Positions 7,377 through 16,364 of a stretch of 64,000 nucleotides of DNA are shown one piece after another. Origin of the DNA: Streptomyces chrestomyceticus JCM 4735 (GTDB lineage Bacteria > Actinomycetota > Actinomycetes > Streptomycetales > Streptomycetaceae); NCBI RefSeq assembly GCF_003865135.1, contig NZ_BHZC01000001.1, forward strand, positions 1,116,001 to 1,180,000, written 5' to 3'. The notes under the pieces are model-generated. The model was given only the letters and a program-made list of their open reading frames with translations, ran no database searches and was not told the DNA's origin. Position numbers and translations under genes: made by a program. Within the stretch, counting starts at the first letter, position 1, and each line of letters begins with the position of its first letter.

Positions 7377-9890
7377 GTGACCCTCATCGATCATCTCCCG
7401 AACGACGCCGACCCCGATGCCCTCTTCGAAGCCTTTTCGAGCTGGGCCGAACAGCAGGGCATCGCGCTCTACCCTGCCCAGGAGGAGGCGCTGATCGAAG
7501 TGGTCTCGGGGGCGAACGTCGTGGTGTCCACCCCCACCGGCTCGGGGAAGAGCCTGGTCGCGGCGGGCGCCCACTTCAGCGCGCTGGCCCGGGACGAGGT
7601 GACCTTCTACACCGCGCCGATCAAGGCACTGGTGTCGGAGAAGTTCTTCGACCTGTGCAAGCTCTTCGGCACCGAGAACGTCGGGATGCTCACCGGCGAC
7701 GCCTCCGTCAACGCGGACGCGCCGGTCATCTGCTGCACCGCCGAGGTGCTCGCCTCCATAGCGCTGCGGGACGGCAAGGACGCCGACATCGGCCAGGTCG
7801 TCATGGACGAGTTCCACTTCTACGCCGAGCCGGACCGCGGCTGGGCCTGGCAGATCCCGCTGCTGGAACTGCCGCAGGCGCAGTTCGTGCTGATGTCGGC
7901 GACGCTCGGTGACATGTCGCGGTTCGAGGAGGACCTGACCCGGCGCACCGGCAGGCCGACGGCGGTCGTGCGCTCCGCGACCCGGCCGGTGCCGCTGTCG
8001 TACGAATACCGGACGACCCCGATGACGGAGACCCTGACCGAGCTGCTGGAGACCCGGCAGGCCCCCGTCTACATCGTGCACTTCACGCAGGCGGCGGCCG
8101 TGGAGCGGGCGCAGGCGCTGATGAGCATCAACATGTGTACCCGCGCCGAGAAGGACGAGATCGCGGCGCTCATCGGCAACTTCCGCTTCACGACCAAGTT
8201 CGGACGCAATCTGTCCCGTTATGTCCGGCATGGTATCGGTGTGCACCATGCCGGCATGCTGCCCAAGTACCGCCGCCTGGTCGAGAAGCTCGCCCAGGCG
8301 GGCCTGCTGAAGGTCATCTGCGGTACGGACACCCTCGGCGTCGGCGTCAACGTCCCCATCCGTACCGTGCTGTTCACCGCGCTGACCAAGTACGACGGCA
8401 CGCGCGTGCGGACCCTGCGGGCCCGGGAGTTCCACCAGATCGCGGGCCGCGCGGGACGGGCCGGTTTCGACACCGCCGGTTTCGTCGTCGCCCAGGCGCC
8501 CGAGCACGTCGTGGAGAACGAGAAGGCGCTCGCCAAGGCCGGCGACGACCCCAAGAAGCGCCGCAAGGTCGTCCGCAAGAAGGCGCCGGAGGGCTTCGTC
8601 AACTGGGGTCAGAACACCTTCGAGAAGCTGATCGCCTCCGAGCCGGAGCCGCTGACCTCCCGTTTCCGGGTCACCCACGCGATGCTGCTGTCCGTGATCG
8701 CACGGCCCGGCAACGCCTTCGAGGCGATGCGCAAGCTGCTGGAGGACAACCACGAGCCGCGCCGCAACCAGCTTCGGCACATCCGCCGTGCCATCGCCAT
8801 CTACCGCTCGCTGCTGGACGGCGGCATCGTCGAGCGCCTCGCCGAGCCGGACGCGGAGGGGCGGATCGTCCGCCTGACCGTCGACCTCCAGCAGGACTTC
8901 GCGCTCAACCAGCCGCTGTCCACCTTCGCGCTGGCGGCGTTCGACCTGCTGGACCCGGAGTCGCCCTCCTACGCGCTGGACATGGTCTCGGTCGTGGAGT
9001 CCACCCTGGACGATCCTCGGCAGATCCTCGCGGCCCAGCAGAACAAGGCCAAGGGCGAGGCGGTGGCCCAGATGAAGGCCGACGGCGTCGAGTACGAGGA
9101 CCGCATGGAGCGCCTCATGGACGTCGAGTACCCCAAGCCGCTGGAGGAGCTGCTCTCGCACGCGTACAACCTCTACCGCAAGAGCCACCCGTGGGTCGGC
9201 GACCACCCGCTGTCGCCGAAGTCGGTCATCCGCGACATGTACGAGCGGGCGATGACCTTCACCGAGTTCACCTCGTTCTACGAGCTCGCCCGCACCGAGG
9301 GCATCGTGCTGCGTTACCTGGCGAGCGCGTACAAGGCGCTCGACCACACCGTGCCGGACGACCTGAAGTCCGAGGACTTCGAGGACATCATCGCCTGGCT
9401 GGGCGAGATGGTCCGCCAGGTGGACTCCAGCCTGCTGGACGAGTGGGAGCAGTTGGCCAACCCGGAGGAGGAGACGGCCGAGGAGGCCGCCGAGCGGGCG
9501 GACCAGGTCAAGCCGGTCACCGCGAACGCGCGGGCGTTCCGGGTGCTGGTGCGCAACGCCCTCTTCCGGCGGGTCGAGCTGGCGGCGCTGGACAAGGTCG
9601 AGGAGCTCGGCGAGATGGACGCGGAGTCCGGCTGGGACGCGGACGCCTGGGGCGAGGCGATGGACGCGTACTGGGACGAGTACTACGAGCTGGGCACCGG
9701 TCCGGATGCGCGCGGGCCCAAGCTGTTGCAGATTCAGGAGGAACCCGAGCACGGGCTGTGGAAGGTGCGGCAGACTTTCGCCGACCCCAACGGCGATCAC
9801 GACTGGGGCATCTCCGCCGAGGTGGACCTGACGGCCTCCGACGAGGAGGGGCGCGCGGTCGTGCGCGTCACCGCCGTGGGCCAGTTGTGA
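7377..9890 (+). CDS. DEAD/DEAH-box (Ski2-like) helicase with DUF3516 C-terminus
   Basis: 837 residues. Motif I STPTGSGKS (51-59), motif II DEFH (144-147) and motif III SAT (~residue 173) are intact. The second RecA domain contains the motif VI region QIAGRAGRAGFD. The C-terminal ~400 residues match the DUF3516 extension found on actinobacterial helicases; an acidic, glutamate-rich stretch lies near residues 700-720. It probably acts on RNA, but the target is unknown. The start is GTG 7377. Followed 73 bp later by tesB on the same strand. Confidence 0.88.
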   Translation: MTLIDHLPNDADPDALFEAFSSWAEQQGIALYPAQEEALIEVVSGANVVVSTPTGSGKSLVAAGAHFSALARDEVTFYTAPIKALVSEKFFDLCKLFGTENVGMLTGDASVNADAPVICCTAEVLASIALRDGKDADIGQVVMDEFHFYAEPDRGWAWQIPLLELPQAQFVLMSATLGDMSRFEEDLTRRTGRPTAVVRSATRPVPLSYEYRTTPMTETLTELLETRQAPVYIVHFTQAAAVERAQALMSINMCTRAEKDEIAALIGNFRFTTKFGRNLSRYVRHGIGVHHAGMLPKYRRLVEKLAQAGLLKVICGTDTLGVGVNVPIRTVLFTALTKYDGTRVRTLRAREFHQIAGRAGRAGFDTAGFVVAQAPEHVVENEKALAKAGDDPKKRRKVVRKKAPEGFVNWGQNTFEKLIASEPEPLTSRFRVTHAMLLSVIARPGNAFEAMRKLLEDNHEPRRNQLRHIRRAIAIYRSLLDGGIVERLAEPDAEGRIVRLTVDLQQDFALNQPLSTFALAAFDLLDPESPSYALDMVSVVESTLDDPRQILAAQQNKAKGEAVAQMKADGVEYEDRMERLMDVEYPKPLEELLSHAYNLYRKSHPWVGDHPLSPKSVIRDMYERAMTFTEFTSFYELARTEGIVLRYLASAYKALDHTVPDDLKSEDFEDIIAWLGEMVRQVDSSLLDEWEQLANPEEETAEEAAERADQVKPVTANARAFRVLVRNALFRRVELAALDKVEELGEMDAESGWDADAWGEAMDAYWDEYYELGTGPDARGPKLLQIQEEPEHGLWKVRQTFADPNGDHDWGISAEVDLTASDEEGRAVVRVTAVGQL

Positions 9891-9963
9891 CCGGTCGGTG
9901 CGCCCCGCACGGGGCGCACCGCTCAGCAAGGGCGTCGAGACACCCGACGGAGGACGTACGGCC

Positions 9964-10875
9964 ATGACCAATCCCGCCGAGCGCCTGGTGGATCTGCTGG
10001 ATCTGGAGCAGATCGAGGTGAACATCTTCCGCGGCCGCAGCCCGCAGGAAAGCCTCCAGCGCGTCTTCGGCGGGCAGGTGGCCGGACAGGCGCTGGTCGC
10101 GGCCGGGCGGACCACCGAGGGCGACCGGCCCGTGCACTCGCTGCACGCGTACTTCCTGCGCCCGGGGCGTCCGGGCGTGCCGATCGTGTACCAGGTGGAG
10201 CGGGTACGGGACGGCCGCTCCTTCACCACGCGCCGGGTGGTCGCCGTCCAGCAGGGACGTACGATCTTCAACCTGACCGCCTCCTTCCATCAGCCCGAAC
10301 CGGGCTTCGAACATCAACTGCCGATGCGCCGTGTGGTGCCCGCCCCCGAGGAGCTGCCGACCGTCGCGGACGAGGTGCGCGAGCACCTGGGCGGGCTGCC
10401 CGAGGCGCTGGAGCGGATGGCCCGGCGGCAGCCCTTCGACATCCGCTACGTCGACCGGCTCCGCTGGAAGCCGGAGGAGATCGAGGGCGCGGAGCCGCGC
10501 AGCGCGGTCTGGATGCGCGCGGTCGGACCGCTGGGCGAGGACCCGCTGATCCACACCTGCGCGCTGACCTACGCCAGTGACATGACCCTGCTGGACGCCG
10601 TCCGTATCCCGATCGAACCGCTCTGGGGCCCGCGCGGTTTCGACATGGCCTCCCTCGACCACGCGATGTGGTTCCACCGCCCCTTCCGCGCGGACGAGTG
10701 GTTCCTCTACGACCAGGAGTCCCCCATCGCCACCGGCGGCCGCGGCCTGGCCCGCGGCCGCATCTACGACCGCGCGGGCAACCTCCTCGTCTCCGTCGTC
10801 CAAGAAGGTCTCCTGCGCCCCCACAGCAAGGACCGCAGCCTGGAGCAGCCGTACGCGGAGGGGACGGGAGCGTAG
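9964..10875 (+). CDS. tesB: Acyl-CoA thioesterase II (TesB family)
   Basis: 303 residues, the usual length for a double-hotdog TesB thioesterase, which hydrolyses medium- and long-chain acyl-CoA to free fatty acid and CoA. Family features visible include FRGRSPQESLQRVFGGQVAGQ at the N-terminal hotdog start (shown only in part), HSLHAYFLRPG and, in the second hotdog, SLDHAMWFHRPFRADEW. The last of these includes the catalytic-region residues. Start ATG 9964 follows GGAGG at a normal distance. Possibly cotranscribed with the helicase upstream. Confidence 0.92.
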   Translation: MTNPAERLVDLLDLEQIEVNIFRGRSPQESLQRVFGGQVAGQALVAAGRTTEGDRPVHSLHAYFLRPGRPGVPIVYQVERVRDGRSFTTRRVVAVQQGRTIFNLTASFHQPEPGFEHQLPMRRVVPAPEELPTVADEVREHLGGLPEALERMARRQPFDIRYVDRLRWKPEEIEGAEPRSAVWMRAVGPLGEDPLIHTCALTYASDMTLLDAVRIPIEPLWGPRGFDMASLDHAMWFHRPFRADEWFLYDQESPIATGGRGLARGRIYDRAGNLLVSVVQEGLLRPHSKDRSLEQPYAEGTGA

Positions 10876-10918
10876 ACGGTTCCGGTCGTCTTTCGCGGGT
10901 CGTCCCGGCTCCCGCAGG

Positions 10919-11974
10919 TCAGGAATCGCGAGGGGTCGGCCTCGGGGTGTACGCCAGGACGGGTGGGCGGGGCGGTGGCAGCGCGGGGGCGGGAACGGTG
11001 GCAGTAACGGAGGCCGAGACGGTCGCAGGGGCCGCAGAACCCGTGGGGCTTGTGGGAGCTGTGGGGCTTGCAGGGATACGGAAGGGGGCGTCTCCCGGTC
11101 CGGCCGGTGAGGTGTCGCCCGGTCGGGTGGGGTGGCGCAGGCGGTCGGCCGCCGGCTGCTGGTGACGGGCACGGTCGAGGGAGCGGGAGAGGTTGACGCG
11201 GTACCAGAGCACCTCGTCGAACTCTTCCGCCGTCGTCGCCCGCTCGACCGCCTCCCTGGCCGCCGGACTCGCCCCCGGCAGGGCCAAGGTCGGGCGCAGG
11301 CGCCGTAGCACGGAACGTTCCAGTGGATCCTCGACGACCGAGGCCAGTTCCTCCGGTGGCAGGACCGCCGCGATCACCGCCGCCGACTCCCAGCCGTCCG
11401 CCGCCTCGCCCATCAGCCGGGCGACCCGGCGGCTGCGCCACTTCCGGCCGCGCCAGTCCTGTCCGCCGTCGAGCATGACCCGGAGCACCGCGGGGAGGTC
11501 GCCCCGCAGCAGCTCCGGCTCGCGGTCGGCGCATTCCGTCAGCTCCGTCGCGAGGTAGAGCCAGACCACGGCGCCGTAGCGGTTCACGTAGAAGCGGACC
11601 GGGGCGAAACAGCCCGCGCGGGCCAGCCGGAGGAAGCGGCCCGCGCCGATGCCCAGGAGCTCGGCGGCCTCGGCCGCGCCGACCGTCCGAAGGCGCTCAC
11701 GCAGCGTGTCGGGGAAGCCCTCTTGGGCGCGCAGCCGCCGCACCTCTTCCACCGGCACCCGGCGCCGCCTCCACGGACCGCCCGGGCCCGGCCGCGCCTC
11801 GGGATCCGGTGGCAGGGTCAGGATCTCTCCGAGCTGGGCCGCCAAATCGAACTCGCCACCCCGCAAACCCAGTTCGCGGGCCGCCCGCCCCGGCGTGAGC
11901 AGCTCGCCCGCGATGGGCGGCTCCTCCGCCGTGAGCGTCGCCGACGCTTGCCGTCCGTCGCACATCACCGTCAT
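10919..11974 (-). CDS. DUF6397-type conserved Streptomyces protein
   Basis: 351 residues. A folded N-terminal two thirds contains two helix-turn-helix-like segments: TPGRAARELGLRGGEFDLA near residue 25, and AEAAELLGIGAGRFLRLARAG near residue 105. A low-complexity Pro/Ala/Thr tail follows. The repeated 'domain then helix-turn-helix' look suggests a nucleic-acid or regulatory role, but function is not established. Start ATG 11974 is preceded by GGGGAG; longer in-frame starts (11992, 12079) lack this. Confidence 0.65.
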   Translation of the reverse strand: MTVMCDGRQASATLTAEEPPIAGELLTPGRAARELGLRGGEFDLAAQLGEILTLPPDPEARPGPGGPWRRRRVPVEEVRRLRAQEGFPDTLRERLRTVGAAEAAELLGIGAGRFLRLARAGCFAPVRFYVNRYGAVVWLYLATELTECADREPELLRGDLPAVLRVMLDGGQDWRGRKWRSRRVARLMGEAADGWESAAVIAAVLPPEELASVVEDPLERSVLRRLRPTLALPGASPAAREAVERATTAEEFDEVLWYRVNLSRSLDRARHQQPAADRLRHPTRPGDTSPAGPGDAPFRIPASPTAPTSPTGSAAPATVSASVTATVPAPALPPPRPPVLAYTPRPTPRDS

Positions 11975-12088
11975 GTCGCACTCCCCCGTCATCGTCCACG
12001 TCGCGGGATCCACTGCGGATCCCCGCCGGTTCGTTACCGACAGTGACGACGATAGCGGCGGGGTACGACAGCCGGTCAACCCCCGGCT

Positions 12089-12496
12089 TCAGCGCTGTGG
12101 AAAACTTTCCGGCTGCCGGGCCGCAACCCCCAGGTGTTCCCCCACACGGTTGACCAACAGCGCCATTTCGTAGGCGATTTGCCCCATGTCGGCCTCGGAC
12201 CCCGCCAGCACGCACAGACAGCTACCGTCCCCCGCCGCCGTCACGAACAGCACGCCGTCGTCGAACTCGACCATCGTCTGCCGCACCCGCCCGGCCTCGA
12301 AGTGCCGCCCGGAGCCCTTGGCGAGGCTGTGCAGCCCCGACGCGACCGCCGCCAGATGCTCGGCGTCCTCCCGCGCCAGCCGCTCGCTCGCGCTCGTGAC
12401 GAGTCCGTCGTTGGACAGGACCAGGGCGTGCCGCACCTGGTCGATCCGTTCGGTCAGGTCGTCCAGCAGCCAGTCGAGTCCGCTGCTCAGTGCCAT
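12089..12496 (-). CDS. Roadblock/LC7-domain protein
   Basis: 135 residues, a single roadblock domain: LDWLLDDLTERIDQVRHALVLSNDG at the N-terminus (shown here partly), then the alpha/beta core with MVEFDDGVLFVTAAGDGSCL. In Streptomyces these proteins belong to 'conservons' (sensor kinase, roadblock, DUF742, Ras-like GTPase) and are thought to control the partner GTPase. Here a GTPase of that type lies at 13115-13795 but is separated by an unrelated gene on the other strand. No kinase or DUF742 gene is present. Start ATG 12496 is followed directly by the domain. Confidence 0.85.
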   Translation of the reverse strand: MALSSGLDWLLDDLTERIDQVRHALVLSNDGLVTSASERLAREDAEHLAAVASGLHSLAKGSGRHFEAGRVRQTMVEFDDGVLFVTAAGDGSCLCVLAGSEADMGQIAYEMALLVNRVGEHLGVAARQPESFPQR

Positions 12497-12637
12497 ACCG
12501 CTTCCTCCCCGTGTCCCCGTGGGCAACTGCCGTGCAAGCCTGGACCACCCGTGCCGTCCGGGCAAGCGACCGGGCCGGGCCGGCGCGCTCGGTGCGGCCG
12601 TGCGGCCCGTTCGCGCCGTATGGCGCAGGATGGCGGT

Positions 12638-13066
12638 ATGGCACGCAAAATGAGCAAGGACGAGTGGCAGAGCTTCCTGTCCGAGGGCACCCGCACCGGC
12701 AAGCTGTCGACCGTACGGGCCGACGGCAGCCCGCACATCGCGCCCGTATGGTTCCTGCTGGACGGCGACGACCTCGTCTTCAACACCGGCGCCGACACGG
12801 TCAAGGGGCGCAACCTCGCCCGGGACGGCCGGATCGCGCTCTGTGTGGACGACGACCGCCCGCCGTTCAGCTTCGCGATCGTGGAGGGAGTGGCCGAGAC
12901 CAGCGACGAACTCCCCGAAGTACGCGCCTGGGCCACCCGTATCGCGGCCCGCTACATGGGCGAGGACCGGGCCGAGGAGTACGGGGCACGCAACGGCGTG
13001 CCCGGGGAACTGCTCGTACGGGTCCGGATCAGCAAGGTCGTCGCGGTCGCCGACCTCGCCGACTGA
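12638..13066 (+). CDS. PPOX-class flavin/F420-dependent oxidoreductase
   Basis: 142 residues with the split-barrel pyridoxamine-phosphate-oxidase fold: LSTVRADGSPHIAPVWFLLD, then FNTGADTVKGRNLARDGRIAL. Actinobacterial members of this length use FMN or F420 and act on varied small molecules; the substrate is unknown. A CAGGA lies upstream of ATG 12638. It sits on the plus strand between the roadblock and GTPase genes, which run the other way. Confidence 0.8.
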   Translation: MARKMSKDEWQSFLSEGTRTGKLSTVRADGSPHIAPVWFLLDGDDLVFNTGADTVKGRNLARDGRIALCVDDDRPPFSFAIVEGVAETSDELPEVRAWATRIAARYMGEDRAEEYGARNGVPGELLVRVRISKVVAVADLAD

Positions 13067-13114
13067 TGACACCGGGCCGCGCTCCGCCAGGGCATCCCCT
13101 CCGTGGGCGCGCGC

Positions 13115-13795
13115 TCATCCCACCGAGTCGAGCAGCCGGGCGGTGTACACCCGCCCGGCGTGCTCGACCAGCCGTATCAGCACTTCCTTTCCCGAGTCGC
13201 GATCCCGCGCGTCGCACAGCACCACCGGGGTGCCCCGGTCCAGGTCGAGTGCCCGCGCCACTTCGCCTGCCCCGTAAGCGCGCGCTTCGGCGAAGCAGTT
13301 GACGGCCACCAGGAAGGGAATCCCGCGATTCTCGAAGTAGTCCACGGCGGGGAAGCAGTCCTCCAGTCTGCGGGTGTCGGCCAGCACGACAGCGCCCAGC
13401 GCGCCCCGCGCCAGGTCGTCCCACAGGAACCAGAACCGGTCCTGCCCCGGCGTACCGAAGAGGTACAGCGACAGTCCGGCCCGGATGGTGATGCGGCCGA
13501 AGTCCATCGCCACGGTGGTCGTGGTCTTGCGCACCACGTCCCGGGCGTCGTCCAGCGCCGCGCCCGCCTCGCTGAGCTGTTCCTCCGTACGCAGCGGCCG
13601 GATCTCGCTCACGGCGCCGACCAGTGTCGTCTTGCCGACCCCGAACCCGCCCGCCACCAGGATCTTCAGAGCCATCGGACTGTCGTCCGCAGTGTCGTCC
13701 GGGATGTCGTCCACGCTGTCGTCCGGGGTGTCCGCGGCCCCGGCGGCAGGCGCTACGGGTGCGTCCTGGGGTTCGTCGTGCGCCTCGAAAACCAT
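13115..13795 (-). CDS. Ras-like GTP-binding protein of conservon type
   Basis: 226 residues. After an acidic N-terminal tail of ~40 residues (DDSVDDIPDDTADD), the GTPase domain has P-loop GGFGVGKTTL, a switch threonine run RKTTTTVAMDFG, G3 region FGTPGQDRF, and VAVNCF as the G4-like motif. This is the ATP/GTP-binding partner of roadblock proteins in Streptomyces conservons. The acidic tail is unusual. The start at 13795 has AAGGAG 13 bases upstream; ATG 13675 at the domain edge is an alternative without a ribosome site. Confidence 0.82.
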   Translation of the reverse strand: MVFEAHDEPQDAPVAPAAGAADTPDDSVDDIPDDTADDSPMALKILVAGGFGVGKTTLVGAVSEIRPLRTEEQLSEAGAALDDARDVVRKTTTTVAMDFGRITIRAGLSLYLFGTPGQDRFWFLWDDLARGALGAVVLADTRRLEDCFPAVDYFENRGIPFLVAVNCFAEARAYGAGEVARALDLDRGTPVVLCDARDRDSGKEVLIRLVEHAGRVYTARLLDSVG

Positions 13796-13955
13796 GGCGA
13801 GGACCGTACTCCTTTCGCTACACAGCGTGGCACGGAGTTGACAAGTTCGTACGCTTCGGAAGAAAGCCCCGGCCGCGGTCCGGCCGGGTGCCACCAGCGG
13901 GGAGCCCGCGCCGCAGACCGGCCGACGCGCCGGCGGGACGCGAGAAAGAAGGCTG

Positions 13956-14201
13956 ATGATGTCCACCCATGAGGCCACCGGTACCGGCACGGACATCGCG
14001 GCCGTTCCCGCCGCGGGCGACAACGAGGCCGGTCCCTGGCACAACGTCTGCCGCATCTGCCATCCGCGGGAGTCGCCCGTACGGCCGCTGGTCGCCATCT
14101 GCGGTGAGCCGCTGCTCGGCATCCGGGCCGCCCGCGACGCGCCGCGGTGCGAACTGTGCGACTACCTCACGCCGCTGCACGAGCGGGGCCACCGGACCTG
14201 A
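13956..14201 (+). CDS. Small putative zinc-binding protein
   Basis: 81 residues. Two cysteine pairs (CRIC near residue 32 and CELC near 66) plus a cysteine and histidine in between suggest a small zinc ribbon. Not recognised beyond that. Two ATG codons in tandem begin the gene, with AAGAAGG upstream. It is divergent from the GTPase gene; a TTGACA at 13838-13843 could be a -35 element, with no clear -10. Confidence 0.55.
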   Translation: MMSTHEATGTGTDIAAVPAAGDNEAGPWHNVCRICHPRESPVRPLVAICGEPLLGIRAARDAPRCELCDYLTPLHERGHRT

Positions 14202-14282
14202 GGGGCAGGGGGCTGGAGCCGCACGGCCGGAGCAGCAGCGGTTCCGGTCCGCCGATCACGCGAACAGGCGCACCGGCGCCTG

Positions 14283-14308
14283 CTAGTTTGGTTAGCAAAC
14301 CTAACTAG
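14283..14308. promoter_or_regulatory. Operator-like 26-bp palindrome upstream of O-methyltransferase
   Basis: The two 13-base halves, CTAGTTTGGTTAG and CAAACCTAACTAG, match as inverted repeats at 11 of 13 positions. This AT-richer site sits only 17 bases before the start codon at 14326. It would overlap the promoter or early transcript and suits a MarR- or TetR-type repressor. No such regulator gene is next to it. Confidence 0.55.
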
Positions 14309-14325
14309 GTAGGCGAAGGGACCAC

Positions 14326-14994
14326 ATGTCTCAGCAGCAGTGGAACACGGTCGACGACTACTTCGACTCCTTGCTCGCCCCGGACGACGAAGCGCTGCAC
14401 GCCGCGTTGCGCGACAGCGAAGCCGCCGGCCTCCCCCACATCAGCGTCACCGCCACCCAGGGCAAACTGCTCCACCTCCTGGCCCGGACGCAAGGCGCCC
14501 GGCGCATCCTGGAGATCGGGACGCTCGGCGGCTACAGCACCATCTGGCTCGGCCGCGCGCTGCCCGCCGACGGCCGTCTGATATCCCTGGAGGCGAATCC
14601 CACGCACGCCGCGGTCGCCCGCGCGAACCTCGCGCGCGCCGGGCTCGCGGAGCGCACCGAAATCCGTGTCGCCCCGGCGCTCGACAGCCTCGCGCAGCTC
14701 GTCGCCGAGCGTGCCGAACCGTTCGACCTGGTCTTCATCGACGCGGACAAGCCGAACAACCCGCACTACCTGGAGCGGGCCCTCGAACTCACCCGCCCCG
14801 GCAGCCTGATCATCGGTGACAATGTCGTACGGGGCGGAGAGGTCGCCGATGCCGACAGTACGGACCCCTCGATCCGCGGCATCCGCCGGTTCCTGGAACT
14901 GATCGCGGAGAACCCGAGGCTGACCGCCACCGCGGTACAGACCGTGGGCAGCAAGGGGTACGACGGGTTCTCCCTGGCCCGGGTGAACGGCTGA
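14326..14994 (+). CDS. SAM-dependent O-methyltransferase (Methyltransf_3 / CCoAOMT-like)
   Basis: 222 residues, typical for the family. SAM motif I is LEIGTLGGYSTIWLG (~residues 62-76), the acidic ribose contact LISLEANP follows, and the metal/substrate region FDLVFIDADKPNN (~137-149) carries the family's aspartates. It transfers a methyl group from SAM to a hydroxyl, often a catechol, on a small molecule; substrate not determinable. Preceded by the palindrome at 14283-14308, so expression is probably repressor-controlled. Confidence 0.88.
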   Translation: MSQQQWNTVDDYFDSLLAPDDEALHAALRDSEAAGLPHISVTATQGKLLHLLARTQGARRILEIGTLGGYSTIWLGRALPADGRLISLEANPTHAAVARANLARAGLAERTEIRVAPALDSLAQLVAERAEPFDLVFIDADKPNNPHYLERALELTRPGSLIIGDNVVRGGEVADADSTDPSIRGIRRFLELIAENPRLTATAVQTVGSKGYDGFSLARVNG

Positions 14995-15077
14995 TTAACT
15001 CCGCTGCGACCACCTGACGATGCCCACCGTACGTACCGCGCGCCATGACGCGCCCGGCACACCGCGGCACACCGCGC

Positions 15078-16256
15078 TCACCGAAGGCTGATCCTGTTCC
15101 CGGCGGAGACTTCGGCGCCGACCACGCCCGAACCGGCGTAGCGGACATTGTTCCCCGTGGCCGTTCCGCCGGAACAGGAGGTGAACAGTATCGCGGTGCC
15201 GTCGCCGCCCTGGCTGTATTTCACGACGTTTCCGGTGACCACACCTTCGTGGACGTACTGCAGCGCTATACCGTTCGCACTCGCCCAGTCACGGATGATG
15301 TTCCCCGTGACGACGACGTTCTCCATCGGCGTGTCCGCCATTCCGTACACGCCGATGGTGGCGTAACGCGGCCCCTGGCCCGGCTGTTGCTCCAGCCCTG
15401 TGTGCGTCAGGACATTGTGCGCGATGATGATGTCCTCGGTCTGCGACCAGTACCACGACCGGTACTGCGCGGAGGGGTCCACCTGCACTTGAATTCCGCT
15501 GTTGCAGTCCTCGATGATGTTGTTCGCGATGACCGCATGGCGCCAGTTGTGCGCGCGTACGGCATAGTTCTTGGCGTTGACGATCCTGTTGTTCACCACC
15601 CGCAGACCGTCGTGGAACCGGCCGGGGAAGGTGGCCGTGTGCGTGCCCACCAAGGCTCCGTACCCGTCGGCCGTGCAGCCGTCCACGACGATGCCGCTGC
15701 TGTGCGTACCGTCCGGCGCCTCCTGGACCTCGATCGCCTCGGAGAAGAACCGGGTCGGTGTGGTGGCCTTGAAGCGCCGGAAGACGCAGTTGCGCGCCGT
15801 ACCGTTGCGGATGCCGTGGAACTCGATCGCGTGCCAGTCCGGAATGTTCTCGACCACCAGATCCGCGTACAGGATGTTTTCCGCGGAGCAGAAGGCGAAC
15901 ATGTCCAGCGGCCGCGGATTGCCCGCGCCGCCGTCCCACAGACCGCCGTGGATACTGATGTTGGACGCGCCGTTGTAACCGTCGTGGGAGAAACCACCGC
16001 CCCAGAGCGTGTCGATGGTGGAGGTGTCGCTGCGGAAAATGTGGGCACCGTGGGCGATCACGGTCAGGTTTCCCGAATCCGGCACCACCGTTCCCGTGCT
16101 GTGCATCCGGTAACGCCCGGGGGGAATCACCAGCGTTCCGCCGCCGGCGTCACAGATGGTGGTCACCGCGTGCTGCAGGAGAGCCGCCGCGTCGATGAGG
16201 CCGTGCGGATCGGCGCCGAAATGGTCGACGAAATTCCACTTCCCCGTGTCCGTCAT
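15078..16256 (-). CDS. Right-handed parallel beta-helix protein (pectate-lyase-3-like)
   Basis: 392 residues. The N-terminus NFVDHFGADPHGLIDAAALL resembles the start of Pectate_lyase_3/GH28-type helices, followed by GGGTLVIPPGRY. The rest is a series of beta-helix coils with NNRIVNAKN, ANNIIEDCNSG, AHNVLTHTG, TGNIIRDWA and TGNNVRYAG. Such folds bind or cleave polysaccharides, but no catalytic set can be assigned. There is no signal peptide, so it is cytoplasmic or exported by a non-Sec route. Start ATG 16256 has only a weak ribosome site. Confidence 0.75.
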   Translation of the reverse strand: MTDTGKWNFVDHFGADPHGLIDAAALLQHAVTTICDAGGGTLVIPPGRYRMHSTGTVVPDSGNLTVIAHGAHIFRSDTSTIDTLWGGGFSHDGYNGASNISIHGGLWDGGAGNPRPLDMFAFCSAENILYADLVVENIPDWHAIEFHGIRNGTARNCVFRRFKATTPTRFFSEAIEVQEAPDGTHSSGIVVDGCTADGYGALVGTHTATFPGRFHDGLRVVNNRIVNAKNYAVRAHNWRHAVIANNIIEDCNSGIQVQVDPSAQYRSWYWSQTEDIIIAHNVLTHTGLEQQPGQGPRYATIGVYGMADTPMENVVVTGNIIRDWASANGIALQYVHEGVVTGNVVKYSQGGDGTAILFTSCSGGTATGNNVRYAGSGVVGAEVSAGNRISLR

Positions 16257-16364
16257 GCCTGCATGATTACGCCGGGCGGCCGGGAACGTAAGACATCGAA
16301 GGGCAACAGTTGCGGCACCGGCCACCGCGGCCACCGGGCGATCAGTGGCACCTAGAGTTGCCGT

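Noticed and set aside
7227..10271. Minus-strand open frame of 1014 codons antisense to the helicase and tesB genes
   Set aside because: It mirrors two well-supported plus-strand genes, is extremely Arg/His/Gln/Val-rich with no domain, and arises from GC bias.
14283..14308. IdeR/DmdR iron box
   Set aside because: Half-sites resemble the consensus but the central spacing is one base short and the gene is not iron-related.
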